Positions 34,260 to 42,607 of a stretch of DNA of 64,000 bases are shown here, one piece after another (within the stretch, counting starts at the first letter, position 1; every line of letters begins with the position of its first letter). A model generated the notes under the pieces. It was not told the origin of the DNA. It saw nothing but the letters and a program-made list of their open reading frames with translations, and searched no databases. Origin of the DNA: Myxococcota bacterium (lineage in GTDB: Bacteria; Myxococcota; B64-G9); NCBI GenBank assembly GCA_022710975.1, contig JAKLGA010000001.1, forward strand, positions 434,001 to 498,000, written 5' to 3'. The position numbers and the translations under genes are program-made.

Positions 34260-34342
34260 CCCTCCGGAATAGTCTCCGGGCTCGTCTGGTTGATGCGCCG
34301 GCCGGGGCGCGTGACGCCCCTGCCCGGCGAGGAGGAGGACGC

Positions 34343-35344
34343 ATGGCAACGCCCGCCTCGGGGCCCGTGCTGGAGACGCGCGGGCTGACCAAGCGCTTCG
34401 GCGGTACGCTGGCGGTGAATGGGGTGTCCTTCCAGGTCCAGCGGGGGGAGATCCTGGGTTTCCTCGGGCCCAACGGGGCCGGCAAGACCACCACGCTTCG
34501 CATGGCCACCGGCACCTTGCGGCCCAGCGCCGGCGAGGTGCGGGTGGCCGGCCTGGACGTGTCCGCGGCGCCGCTGGAGACGCGCCGGCGGATCGGCTAC
34601 CTGCCGGAGAACGCCCCGCTGTACGACGACATGCAGGTGCTGGACTTCCTGCGGCTCGCGGCGGCGCTGCGCGAGGTGCCCGCCCGGGGCCGCCGCGCGG
34701 CCATCTCCGCCATGGTGTCGCGCTGCGGGCTCGCGGAGGTGCTGGGCAAGGACATCCGCCAGCTCAGCAAGGGCTACCGCCAGCGCGTGGGCCTGGCCCA
34801 GGCCATGATCCACGACCCCGATCTGCTCATCCTGGACGAGCCCACCTCGGGCCTCGACCCCAACCAGATCGCCGAGATCCGCACCCTCATCCGCGAGCTG
34901 GGCCGGGAGAAGACGGTCATCCTCTCGACCCACATCTTGCCCGAGGTGCAGGCCACCTGCGATCGCATCGTCATCATCGCCGATGGGCGGCTGGTGGCCG
35001 ACGACACGCCCGCGGCCCTGGCGGCGCGCGGCAGCGGGCCCGTGGTGCGGCTGGTGGTGCGCGCCCAGGCGGGCCCGCCGCCCGGGCTGGACGAGCTCCG
35101 GGCGCGGCTGTCCGCGGTGCCGGGCGTGGCCGCGGTGCTGCCGGCCGACGGGGAGGGCGAGGGCAGCCTGGGGATGCGGGTGCAGGCCGCCCAGGGCGCG
35201 GACCCGCGCCCCGGCCTGTTCGCCGCCGTGGTGGCGGCCGGGCTGGTGCTGCTCGATCTGCACCGCGAGAGCGCCACCCTGGAGGACACCTTCCGCCGGC
35301 TGACGCTGGGGGCGGACGAGTCCGAGGGAGGCCGCCATGCGTAA
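34343..35344 (+). CDS. ABC transporter ATP-binding protein (GldA-like)
   Basis: The 333-residue product has Walker A GPNGAGKTT (about 42-50), signature LSKGYRQRV, Walker B LLILDEPTSGLDP and the switch His in STHILPEV. About 90 C-terminal residues follow the ATPase, as in GldA-type ABC-2 ATPases. It powers the permease encoded next, with which it overlaps by 8 bp. The ATG at 34343 follows GGAGGAGGA. The complex with the next genes resembles the Gld transporter of gliding Bacteroidetes but is common in non-gliding bacteria. Confidence 0.93.
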   Translation: MATPASGPVLETRGLTKRFGGTLAVNGVSFQVQRGEILGFLGPNGAGKTTTLRMATGTLRPSAGEVRVAGLDVSAAPLETRRRIGYLPENAPLYDDMQVLDFLRLAAALREVPARGRRAAISAMVSRCGLAEVLGKDIRQLSKGYRQRVGLAQAMIHDPDLLILDEPTSGLDPNQIAEIRTLIRELGREKTVILSTHILPEVQATCDRIVIIADGRLVADDTPAALAARGSGPVVRLVVRAQAGPPPGLDELRARLSAVPGVAAVLPADGEGEGSLGMRVQAAQGADPRPGLFAAVVAAGLVLLDLHRESATLEDTFRRLTLGADESEGGRHA

Positions 35345-36056
35345 GGTCGCCGTCCTGGCCCGGCGCGAGCTCAGGGCCTACTTCGACTCCCCGGTGGCCT
35401 ACATCGTGCTGGTGGTCTTCCTGCTGCTCAGCGGCTGGCTGGTGTTCTCCACCCTGTTCCTGCTCGGGGAGGCGGACCTGCGGCAGCTCTTCACGCCCGG
35501 GCTGCTCTCGCCGGCGCTGCTGCTGGTCATCCTGGCGCCGGCCATCACCATGCGGCTGGTGGCCGAGGAGCGCAAGAGCGGCAGCCTGGAGCTCCTGTGC
35601 AGCCTGCCGGTCAGCGACTGGCAGGTGGTGCTGGGCAAGTTCCTGGGCGCCCTCGGCCTGGCCACGGTGGCCCTGGCGCTGACGCTGGCCTACCCGCTGA
35701 CGGTGACCTGGCTCGGACCGCTCGACTGGGGCGGCGTCCTGGCTGGCTACCTGGGCCTGCTGCTGTTCAGCGCGGCGCTGCTGGCCATCGGCCTGGCGTG
35801 CTCGGCGCTGACCTCGAACCAGATCGTGGCCTTCATCGCCGCCTTCGGCATCTCGGCCGTGCTGTACTTCGTCTACTGGCTGCAGTTCTTCCTGCCCGAG
35901 TGGCTGGCGCCGGCGGCCGACTACCTGGCGCTGTCGGGCCACCTGGACAACCTGGCGCGCGGGGTGATCGATCTCCGCGACGTCACCTACTACCTGACGC
36001 TGACCGCGGGCGCGCTGCTGCTGTCCGAGCGCGCGCTGGCGCGCCAGCACGCCTGA
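35337..36056 (+). CDS. ABC-2 type permease (GldF-like)
   Basis: The 239-residue product has six TM helices, with an N-terminal RRELRAYFDSPVAYIVL motif typical of ABC-2/GldF permeases and EERKSGSLELLCSLPVSDWQVVLGK in the first cytosolic loop. It is the membrane part of the transporter with the upstream ATPase. The start overlaps the ATPase gene by 8 bp; the next gene begins 15 bp later. Substrate unknown. Confidence 0.92.
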   Translation: MRKVAVLARRELRAYFDSPVAYIVLVVFLLLSGWLVFSTLFLLGEADLRQLFTPGLLSPALLLVILAPAITMRLVAEERKSGSLELLCSLPVSDWQVVLGKFLGALGLATVALALTLAYPLTVTWLGPLDWGGVLAGYLGLLLFSAALLAIGLACSALTSNQIVAFIAAFGISAVLYFVYWLQFFLPEWLAPAADYLALSGHLDNLARGVIDLRDVTYYLTLTAGALLLSERALARQHA

Positions 36057-36071
36057 GGCGGGGAGGCTCGC

Positions 36072-37694
36072 ATGCGCGCCGTCCGTCGCCTGGATGTCTG
36101 GCTCCGCACGCTGGCCGTGCTGGGCTGCCTGGTGCTCGCGAACCTGCTGGCGCTCGGCCTGGTGGCCCGCCTGGATCTCACCCGGGACCGCGTCTACACC
36201 CTGGACGCGGCCACCCTCGCGACCCTGACGGGCCTGCAGGACCCGGTCACCGTCCGGGCCTACGTGACCCGCGATCTGCCGGCGCCCCTGTCCACGCTGG
36301 CCCGCTACCTGGGGGACGTGCTGGAGGAGTACCACGCCCGCAGCCACGGCCAGGTGCGCTACGAGGTGATCGACCCGGCCGCGGTGGAGACCGAGGCCGA
36401 CCGGCAGAAGAAGAAGGAGCTGAAGCGCGATCCCTTCGGCAACCTGGTGCGCGAGATGACCAGCGTGGAGCAGGAGCTGCAGGGCCTGGGCATCCCCTCC
36501 ATCCCGCTCAAGGTGAACCAGGGCGACAAGGTCGAGTCCATGCGCGGCTACCTGGGGCTGGTGATCTCCGCCGGGGGCAAGCGCGAGGTGCTGCCGCTCG
36601 TCCAGCGCAGCGAGACGCTGGAGTACGAGCTGACCAGCCGCATCCGCAAGGTGACGCGCGCGCGCGCCCCCAAGATCGCGCTGCTGGCCGGCGCCGCCGG
36701 GCCCGAGGAGCAGACGCAGCTCGCGAACCTGGGCGGCCTGCTGGGCTCCCTCTACCAGGTGGAGCCCGTGGATCCCACCCGCAAGCCGACCATCCCCGAC
36801 GACGCCGATCTCCTCTGGGTGGTGGGCCCGCGGGCGCCGCTGGGCGAGGAGGCGCTGCGGGCCGTGGACCGCTTCGTCATGTCCGGCCGGGGGGCGGCCT
36901 TCTTCCTCGGGCCGGTCGACGTGGATCTGAAGACGCTGGGGACGACCCCCCTCCAGCACGGGCTGGAGGGCCTGCTGGCCGGCTGGGGGGTGCGGCTCGG
37001 GCCCGGGTTGGTGGTGGACGGCGAGAACGTGGCCATGACCGTCAGCCGCCAGGACGGCCCGATGCGGGTCACGCAGCAGGTGCCCTACCCCTACCTGGTC
37101 GCCCCGCGCCGGCTGGGCCCGCCCCACCCCGTGACCCGCGGGCTGGGCGGGGTGATGTTCCCCTTCGCCGCGCCGCTCTCGCTCCAGCAGCCGCTGCCCG
37201 AGGGCGTGCAGGCCGAGGTGCTGGCCCGCTCGTCGGAGTCCGCCGGCGTGGTGCAGCCGCCCTACGACCTGGATCCCTTCCGTCGGCTGACCCAGGCGGA
37301 CGTGGGCGCGCAGGGGGCGCAGGATCTGGCGCTGGCCCTCCGGGGCGCGCTGCCCAGCCAGGTGCCGGCCGCGCCCGGCGAGGCCGAGCCGCCGGCGCGC
37401 GCCAGCCAGGCCCGGGTGGTGGTGATCGGCGCCCACGGCATGCTCCAGGACGCCTACCTGGGCAAGGCCAACCAGGCCCTGGTCCTGAACCTGGTGGACT
37501 GGCTGCTGGCCGACGAGGCGCTCATGGGCATGCGCGCGCGCGGCCTGCGGGCGGCCCCGCTGGAGCCCGTGTCCGAGGGCGTGCGCCAGACCCTCAAGCT
37601 GGCCAACATCGCCGGCCTGCCGCTGCTGCTGGTGGGCTTCGGCCTGGTGCGCTGGCGCCTGCGCGAGGCGCGGCGCAAGCGCGTGCGGGTCTAG
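36072..37694 (+). CDS. GldG-like ABC accessory protein
   Basis: The 540-residue product has an N-terminal TM helix (about 13-34), then LDLTRDRVYTLDAAT and a long extracytoplasmic region with EVIDPAAVETEADRQKKKEL. It ends with a TM helix (about 515-533) and a basic tail. This is the GldG/ABC_transp_aux layout seen beside GldF permeases. It is thought to form part of the membrane complex, possibly binding substrate outside. Not an ATPase. The next gene is DUF4340. Confidence 0.9.
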   Translation: MRAVRRLDVWLRTLAVLGCLVLANLLALGLVARLDLTRDRVYTLDAATLATLTGLQDPVTVRAYVTRDLPAPLSTLARYLGDVLEEYHARSHGQVRYEVIDPAAVETEADRQKKKELKRDPFGNLVREMTSVEQELQGLGIPSIPLKVNQGDKVESMRGYLGLVISAGGKREVLPLVQRSETLEYELTSRIRKVTRARAPKIALLAGAAGPEEQTQLANLGGLLGSLYQVEPVDPTRKPTIPDDADLLWVVGPRAPLGEEALRAVDRFVMSGRGAAFFLGPVDVDLKTLGTTPLQHGLEGLLAGWGVRLGPGLVVDGENVAMTVSRQDGPMRVTQQVPYPYLVAPRRLGPPHPVTRGLGGVMFPFAAPLSLQQPLPEGVQAEVLARSSESAGVVQPPYDLDPFRRLTQADVGAQGAQDLALALRGALPSQVPAAPGEAEPPARASQARVVVIGAHGMLQDAYLGKANQALVLNLVDWLLADEALMGMRARGLRAAPLEPVSEGVRQTLKLANIAGLPLLLVGFGLVRWRLREARRKRVRV

Positions 37695-37720
37695 GCCGAC
37701 CGCGCGCGAGGAGATGTGCG

Positions 37721-39145
37721 GTGAGCAAGAGCACGATCGCGTCCCTGGTGGTGTTCGGCGGCCTGCTGGCCGCGCTGCTCGGCCTGCGCCTGGGCGAGGG
37801 CGCCTCGCGCGGCATCCGCCGCCTGGAGCTCGGGCTCGAGCCGGCCTCCGTCGAGCGCGTGGTCATCCGCGGCAAGAACCCCGTGGAGCTGCGCAGGCAG
37901 GGCGAGGGCTGGCAGCTGGCCGACGGGCGCGCGGCCGACCCCGGCGCGGTGAAGCAGCTGCTGGACTCCCTCGGCCGGCTGGAGTCCAGCGAGGTGGTGG
38001 CCGAGGGCGAGGCGCGCGACGCGGAGTACGAGGTGGCAGGGGAGAAGGCCCAGCAGGTGGAGATCCACGCCGGAGGCGCCCTGGCGGCCTCGTTCAGCGT
38101 GGGCAAGGCCGCCCCGGGCGGGGTGTACCTGAAGGCCGGGGGCGCGACCTACCTGGTGCCCAAGGTGTTCCCCTACGCCTTCTCCCGTGCCCCGAGCGGC
38201 TGGTACCAGCTGAAGCTCTTCGACGCCAAGGTGGAGGACGCCCGGCGGCTGGAGGTGGCCCTGGCCGGAGAGCCCGCCTACGCCCTGCGCCAGCAGGACG
38301 GCGTGTGGGCGCTCGACGGCGCCTCGCCGCCCGGCTTCCGCTTCGACGCGGGCGCGGGGCGCGCGCTGGGCATGGCGCTCGTCAACGCCCGGGCCATCGA
38401 CCTGGTGCTCGAGCCCCTGGCCCCGGAGAAGACCGGCCTGGCCGGGGCGGTGGACCGGCTGGCCTTCGTCGACGCCCAGGGCCAGCGGCACGCGCTCGCC
38501 CTGGGCGCCGCCACCGACAAGCAGGATGTCTACGCCCAGGTGGAGGGCAGCCAGGACGTGCTGGTGCTGGCCAAGGCCTCGGCCGCGCTGCTGCGCAAGC
38601 GCCTGGCGGAGCTGCGCGACCTGCGCCCGATGGCGCTGGCGCCCGATCAGGTGAAACGCCTGCGGTTGGAGGAGGGCGCGCGCCGCCTGGTGTTCGAGCG
38701 CGGGCAGGCCGGCTGGGGGCTGCTGGAGACCAGCGAGCCCGCGCCCGCCGGCTTCGAGCTCGAGCCCGCGGCGGTGGAGCGGCGGCTGCAGGCCCTGGCC
38801 CAGGCCCGGGCCTACGCCCTGGCCCCGCAGGGCACCCGCGGCCGGTCGAGCCCGGAGCGGCCCACGGCCCGGGTGGTCGCGGAGCTCGCCCAGGGCGGCG
38901 AGGCGACGCTCGCCTTCGGGGCCCGCGACAAGGTCCAGGATCGCGAGGGCGTGTACGCGCGGGGCAACGCCGACGCCGAGGTCTACATGCTGGACCCGGC
39001 CACCCAGCGCTCCCTGCTGGGCGGCCTGGAGACCTTCAAGAAGTCCGTCCGGCCGGGGCCTCCGCCGGGCAGGATGCCCCAGGGCCTCGAGCAGCTCCCG
39101 CCGGAGGTCCGCGCCAAGCTCATGCAGCAGCTCCAGGGCCGCTGA
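37721..39145 (+). CDS. DUF4340 protein of the ABC cluster
   Basis: The 474-residue product has one N-terminal TM helix (about 6-23) and an extracytoplasmic body built of DUF4340 repeats, with VVIRGKNPVELRRQGEGWQLADG and SWQL-type strands (WGLLETSEPAPAGFELE) recurring about every 120-150 residues. DUF4340 genes accompany GldG-like genes in many phyla. It probably sits on the outer face of the transporter. The GTG at 37721 lies 26 bp after GldG, with GAGGAG upstream. An ORF running back to 35597 in the same frame covers GldG in another frame and is not real. Confidence 0.88.
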   Translation: MSKSTIASLVVFGGLLAALLGLRLGEGASRGIRRLELGLEPASVERVVIRGKNPVELRRQGEGWQLADGRAADPGAVKQLLDSLGRLESSEVVAEGEARDAEYEVAGEKAQQVEIHAGGALAASFSVGKAAPGGVYLKAGGATYLVPKVFPYAFSRAPSGWYQLKLFDAKVEDARRLEVALAGEPAYALRQQDGVWALDGASPPGFRFDAGAGRALGMALVNARAIDLVLEPLAPEKTGLAGAVDRLAFVDAQGQRHALALGAATDKQDVYAQVEGSQDVLVLAKASAALLRKRLAELRDLRPMALAPDQVKRLRLEEGARRLVFERGQAGWGLLETSEPAPAGFELEPAAVERRLQALAQARAYALAPQGTRGRSSPERPTARVVAELAQGGEATLAFGARDKVQDREGVYARGNADAEVYMLDPATQRSLLGGLETFKKSVRPGPPPGRMPQGLEQLPPEVRAKLMQQLQGR

Positions 39146-39216
39146 GGTTGATCGACTCCGCCCAGTGCGTGTAACTTCCTGGCGAGCTGGCCTGGCGGCC
39201 GGGACGGAGGGCACGC

Positions 39217-40185
39217 GTGAGGACTCCAACTTCTCTGCTAGGGCGCGGTCTGGCCGGGCTGCTGCTGCTCGCGGCGGCGGGCTGCGCCAGGAGCCCCGCG
39301 GACGGAGACGCCGGCGCGGTGGCCGCCTCCGACGAGCGGCTGCGCAACGCCATCGGCTCCTACGTCGAGGGCTACAACCTTCTGGGCGAGTCGGTGAACG
39401 CGCTGCTCGCGCGCTACGCCGCGTCCGTGCCCGCGGCCGGCGCCGCCGACCCGGCCAAGGTGCGCCTCGAGCCGGCGCACGTCGAGCTGGGCGCCCGCCT
39501 GAAGAGCGCCCGCGAGGAGTTCGAGGTGGGCAAGCGCGACGGCGGCGAGGCGCTGGCCGGGCTGGCGCCGCTGGCCGACCGGCTGCGCGCCACCGCGCGC
39601 AAGGTGATGAAGACCTACGCCGAGGCGGAGCACTACTACAGCTCGGGCGGTTTCAAGGCCGACGCCGGCGCCGGCGCGGCCAAGTACCACGAGGAGATGC
39701 GCGCGCGGGGTGCGGACTTCCGCCAGGCGCTGTCGGACCTGGCCGTGGCGCTGGACGGCGTGGAGGATCGCCAGGCCCAGGCGGAGATCGAGGCCCTGGC
39801 GGCGGCCAAGGGCCCGGCCTACTGGTTCCGGCGCGCCAACCAGGCCGCCAAGCGCATGCTGGGCGCGGTGCGCGCGCTGCCCGACGCGCGGCCCTTCGAG
39901 GCCGAGCGCGCGGCGCTCCAGTCGCTGGCCGGGGAGCTCGACGCCTTCGCCGCGAGCCACGCGCAGGCGCTGCCCGGCGCCTTCACCGCCTACCGTGAGG
40001 CCCTGACCCGCACGCTGGCCAGCGCCGGCCGCCTCGGCGCGGCGGTGCAGCCCGGCGATGGCGGCGCCCCCCCCGCCGAGGCCGCCTGGGCCCAGGCCAA
40101 GCAGGCGCTGTTCGACGACTACAACGCGCTCATCCAGGCCGGCAACGCGCTCTACGATCTCGAGGAGCAGGGCCCGCCGCGGTAG
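39217..40185 (+). CDS. DUF3829-like lipoprotein
   Basis: The 322-residue product has a lipoprotein signal (LLAAAGC, Cys at 23) and a mostly helical mature part. Repeated Y-N motifs (YVEGYNLLGESVNALL near the start; FDDYNALIQAGNALYDL near the end) are characteristic of DUF3829 lipoproteins. Function unknown. It starts at a GTG 71 bp after DUF4340 and could be the last gene of the ABC operon. Confidence 0.75.
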   Translation: MRTPTSLLGRGLAGLLLLAAAGCARSPADGDAGAVAASDERLRNAIGSYVEGYNLLGESVNALLARYAASVPAAGAADPAKVRLEPAHVELGARLKSAREEFEVGKRDGGEALAGLAPLADRLRATARKVMKTYAEAEHYYSSGGFKADAGAGAAKYHEEMRARGADFRQALSDLAVALDGVEDRQAQAEIEALAAAKGPAYWFRRANQAAKRMLGAVRALPDARPFEAERAALQSLAGELDAFAASHAQALPGAFTAYREALTRTLASAGRLGAAVQPGDGGAPPAEAAWAQAKQALFDDYNALIQAGNALYDLEEQGPPR

Positions 40186-40234
40186 CCGCGGCCCGGCGGA
40201 CGGGGTCGAGGAGCACCGCGCACGCCACCGCGGG

Positions 40235-40264
40235 CTGGCCTCCGACGGCCCCTGCGCGTAGACT
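40235..40264 (+). promoter_or_regulatory. Candidate promoter implying a leaderless mRNA
   Basis: CTGGCC (40235-40240) and TAGACT (40259-40264) are 18 nt apart; the expected start is within one base of the ATG at 40272. The -35 is weak. Confidence 0.3.
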
Positions 40265-40271
40265 GCCCCGG

Positions 40272-41477
40272 ATGAGGCGCCTGCTGCAGCTCGCCGTGTT
40301 CGCCGTCCTGGCCCTGGCCGTGCTGGGGGGGCTGCACCTCTACCTGTGGACCCGCCTGCTGCTCGAGCCCGGCTGGGGCGAGGGCGTGGCCGCGGCCGGG
40401 GCCTGGGCCCTGGCAGGCCTGGTGCTGGGTTCGCCGCTGGGCATGCTGGTCGCGCGGCGGCTGCCCCAGGCGCAGGCCCGCCTGGTGCTGGCGCTGCCCT
40501 TCACCTGGCTGGGCGTGGCGCTGCTCTTGCTCTTCAGCCTGCTGGCCCTGGACGCGCTGCGCCTGGCGGCCTGGGCCGGCTTCCACCTCGCGGGGGAGGA
40601 GGCCGCCTGGGCCGCGCTGCGCGACTCGATCGGCCTGGACCGGCTGGTGGCCTGCGCCGCGTTCGGCCTGGCGGGGCTGGGCAGCCTGCTCGGCTTCCTG
40701 GGCGCGGCCCTGCCCCCGAGGGTGGTGACCCACACCCTCCGCCTGCCGCGCTGGCCCGCGGCCCTGGACGGCTTCCGCCTGGTGCTGCTGGCCGATCTGC
40801 ACCTGGGGGAGATGCTGGGCCGGCGTTTCCTCGGCCGGGTGGTGGCGCAGGTCCAGGGGTTGCGCCCGGACCTGGTGGCCGTGGTCGGGGATCTGGTGGA
40901 CGGCCCGCCGGGCGTGGTGATGCCCGAGCTCGAGGCGCTGCGCGCCCTCAACCCGCCCCTCGGGGTGTGGTTCACCAGCGGCAACCACGAGCTGTACTCT
41001 GGCTACCGGGCCTGGCTCGAGGCCCTGCCCGGGCTGGGGTTGCAGGTGCTCGACAACCGCCGGGTGACCCTCGGGCGGGACGGGGCGGCCTTCGAGCTGT
41101 GCGGCCTGCCCGATCTCGAGGCTGCCCGCATGGAGCCCGCCGCCCGGCCGGATCTGGCCCGGGTGCTCGCGGGTCGCGCCGCGGAGCTGCCGGTGGTGCT
41201 CCTGTCGCACCAGGCCCGCGTCGTGGGCGAGGCCGCGGCGCAGGGCGTGGAGCTGGTGCTCGCGGGCCACAACCACGCGGGGCAGATCTGGCCCTTCGGC
41301 TACTTCGTGCGCCTGCAGCAGCCGGTGGTCTCGGGCTTCCTGCGGCGCGGGTCGACCCTGGTGTACGTCAGCGCCGGGACCGGCTTCTGGGGCCCGCCCA
41401 TGCGGCTGTTCACCCGGGGAGAGGTGAGCCTGCTCGAGCTGCGCCCGGAGGGCGGGGATCCGGGGGCCGCGCCATGA
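40272..41477 (+). CDS. Membrane-anchored metallophosphoesterase
   Basis: The 401-residue product has four N-terminal TM helices (about 5-150) and a calcineurin-like phosphoesterase domain. Its metal motifs are LLADLHLG, VVGDLVDG, TSGNHELYSG, LLSHQAR and LAGHNHAGQIWPF. The domain faces the cytoplasm or periplasm depending on topology. Relatives (YaeI-type) include UDP-lipid and sugar-lipid phosphatases, but the substrate is unknown. It heads an operon with the next flavoprotein, 10 bp on, and the PLD gene. Confidence 0.9.
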   Translation: MRRLLQLAVFAVLALAVLGGLHLYLWTRLLLEPGWGEGVAAAGAWALAGLVLGSPLGMLVARRLPQAQARLVLALPFTWLGVALLLLFSLLALDALRLAAWAGFHLAGEEAAWAALRDSIGLDRLVACAAFGLAGLGSLLGFLGAALPPRVVTHTLRLPRWPAALDGFRLVLLADLHLGEMLGRRFLGRVVAQVQGLRPDLVAVVGDLVDGPPGVVMPELEALRALNPPLGVWFTSGNHELYSGYRAWLEALPGLGLQVLDNRRVTLGRDGAAFELCGLPDLEAARMEPAARPDLARVLAGRAAELPVVLLSHQARVVGEAAAQGVELVLAGHNHAGQIWPFGYFVRLQQPVVSGFLRRGSTLVYVSAGTGFWGPPMRLFTRGEVSLLELRPEGGDPGAAP

Positions 41478-41487
41478 GGGAGGCGTG

Positions 41488-42591
41488 ATGGGCGAGACGC
41501 GCGAGGTGGTGCTCGTGGGCGCGGGCCCGGCCGGCGCCGCGGCGGCCCTGGGGCTGGCCCGCGCGGGCGTGCCGGGGGTGCTCGTGCTCGAGCGCCAGGC
41601 GCTGCCGCGCGACAAGGCCTGCGCCGGCGGGCTGGGCCCCAAGGCGCGGGCCGAGCTCCAGCGCCTCGGGCTGTGGGAGCAGGTGGCCGCGCGGGCCTAC
41701 CCCATCTCGGGCGTGCGCCTGGTGAGCCCAGGCGGGCGGGAGGCGGTCGCGGCCGGGCGGGCCAGCGCCCACGTGCTGCGGCGGCGCGTGCTGGACGGGT
41801 TGCTGGTGGAGGCCGCCCGGGCCGCCGGGGTCGAGGTGCACACGCGCTGCAAGGCCGAACGGCTCCTGTGGCGCGCCGGCCGGGTGGTGGGGGTGCGCGC
41901 GGCGGGCCAAGACCTCGAGGCGGGCTGGGTGCTGCTCGCCCACGGGGCCACCGGCCACCTCGGCGTGGCCGCCGAGCCGCGCCCGCGCCGGCTGCTGCAG
42001 ACCTGCCTGGGCTGGTACGAGGATCTGGCGCTGCGGCCGAACACCGTCGAGATGCTGTGGGACGAGGAGCTCGCGCCCCACTACGGCTGGTTGTTCCCGG
42101 AGTCGGACCGCGTGGCCAACCTCGGCGTGTGCATCGCCGCCGAGCGGCTGGGGCGCCGCTCGGTGCGGGCGCTGTTCGCCCGTTTCCTGGAGCGGCAGTT
42201 CGGCCCGCGTGTGCGGGCCGCCCGCCAGGTGGGCGGGTGGCTGAGCCACCCCATCTCCGTCTCGACCCGCGTGCGGCCCGCGGCCCCGCCGGGCTGCCTG
42301 GCGCTCGGCGAGGCCGCCCGGCTGGTGAACCCGGCCACGGGCGAGGGTATCGCCCAGGCGCTGACCAGCGGGCGCCTGGCCGCCGAGGCGCTGCTGGCGA
42401 TGCGCGCCGGCCTGCCGGAGCGCGAGGCCGTGCGCCGCTACGCCCGCGGGCTCTCGCGCGAGCTGCAGCTCGGGTTCCTCCTGGGGGAGGCCTTCATGCG
42501 CCTGGGCGTGCCGGCGCTGGACGTGGTGGTCGGCCTGGCCCGCAGCCGCTGGCTCGGCGGGCTCACCTCGGACGCCATGGCCAAGATGTGA
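41488..42591 (+). CDS. FAD-dependent geranylgeranyl-reductase-like oxidoreductase
   Basis: The 367-residue product opens with an FAD loop VVLVGAGPAGAAAALGLARAG, then KACAGGLGPKARAELQ, and GEAARLVNPATGEGIAQAL, the second FAD-binding signature of geranylgeranyl-reductase/digeranylglycerophospholipid-reductase relatives. These enzymes reduce double bonds in isoprenoid chains. Bacterial members may act on menaquinone side chains or other polyprenyl lipids. A GTG at 41485 also exists; the ATG at 41488 follows GGAGG-like GGGAGG. Its neighbour is a membrane phosphoesterase, which hints at a lipid pathway. Confidence 0.88.
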   Translation: MGETREVVLVGAGPAGAAAALGLARAGVPGVLVLERQALPRDKACAGGLGPKARAELQRLGLWEQVAARAYPISGVRLVSPGGREAVAAGRASAHVLRRRVLDGLLVEAARAAGVEVHTRCKAERLLWRAGRVVGVRAAGQDLEAGWVLLAHGATGHLGVAAEPRPRRLLQTCLGWYEDLALRPNTVEMLWDEELAPHYGWLFPESDRVANLGVCIAAERLGRRSVRALFARFLERQFGPRVRAARQVGGWLSHPISVSTRVRPAAPPGCLALGEAARLVNPATGEGIAQALTSGRLAAEALLAMRAGLPEREAVRRYARGLSRELQLGFLLGEAFMRLGVPALDVVVGLARSRWLGGLTSDAMAKM

Positions 42592-42607
42592 CCGCTGGAG
42601 GGTGACC

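Noticed and set aside
35597-39145. One 1182-codon protein joining the GldG region and DUF4340
   Set aside because: The first two thirds are in a frame opposite to the recognised GldG product. Only the DUF4340 part from GTG 37721 is real.
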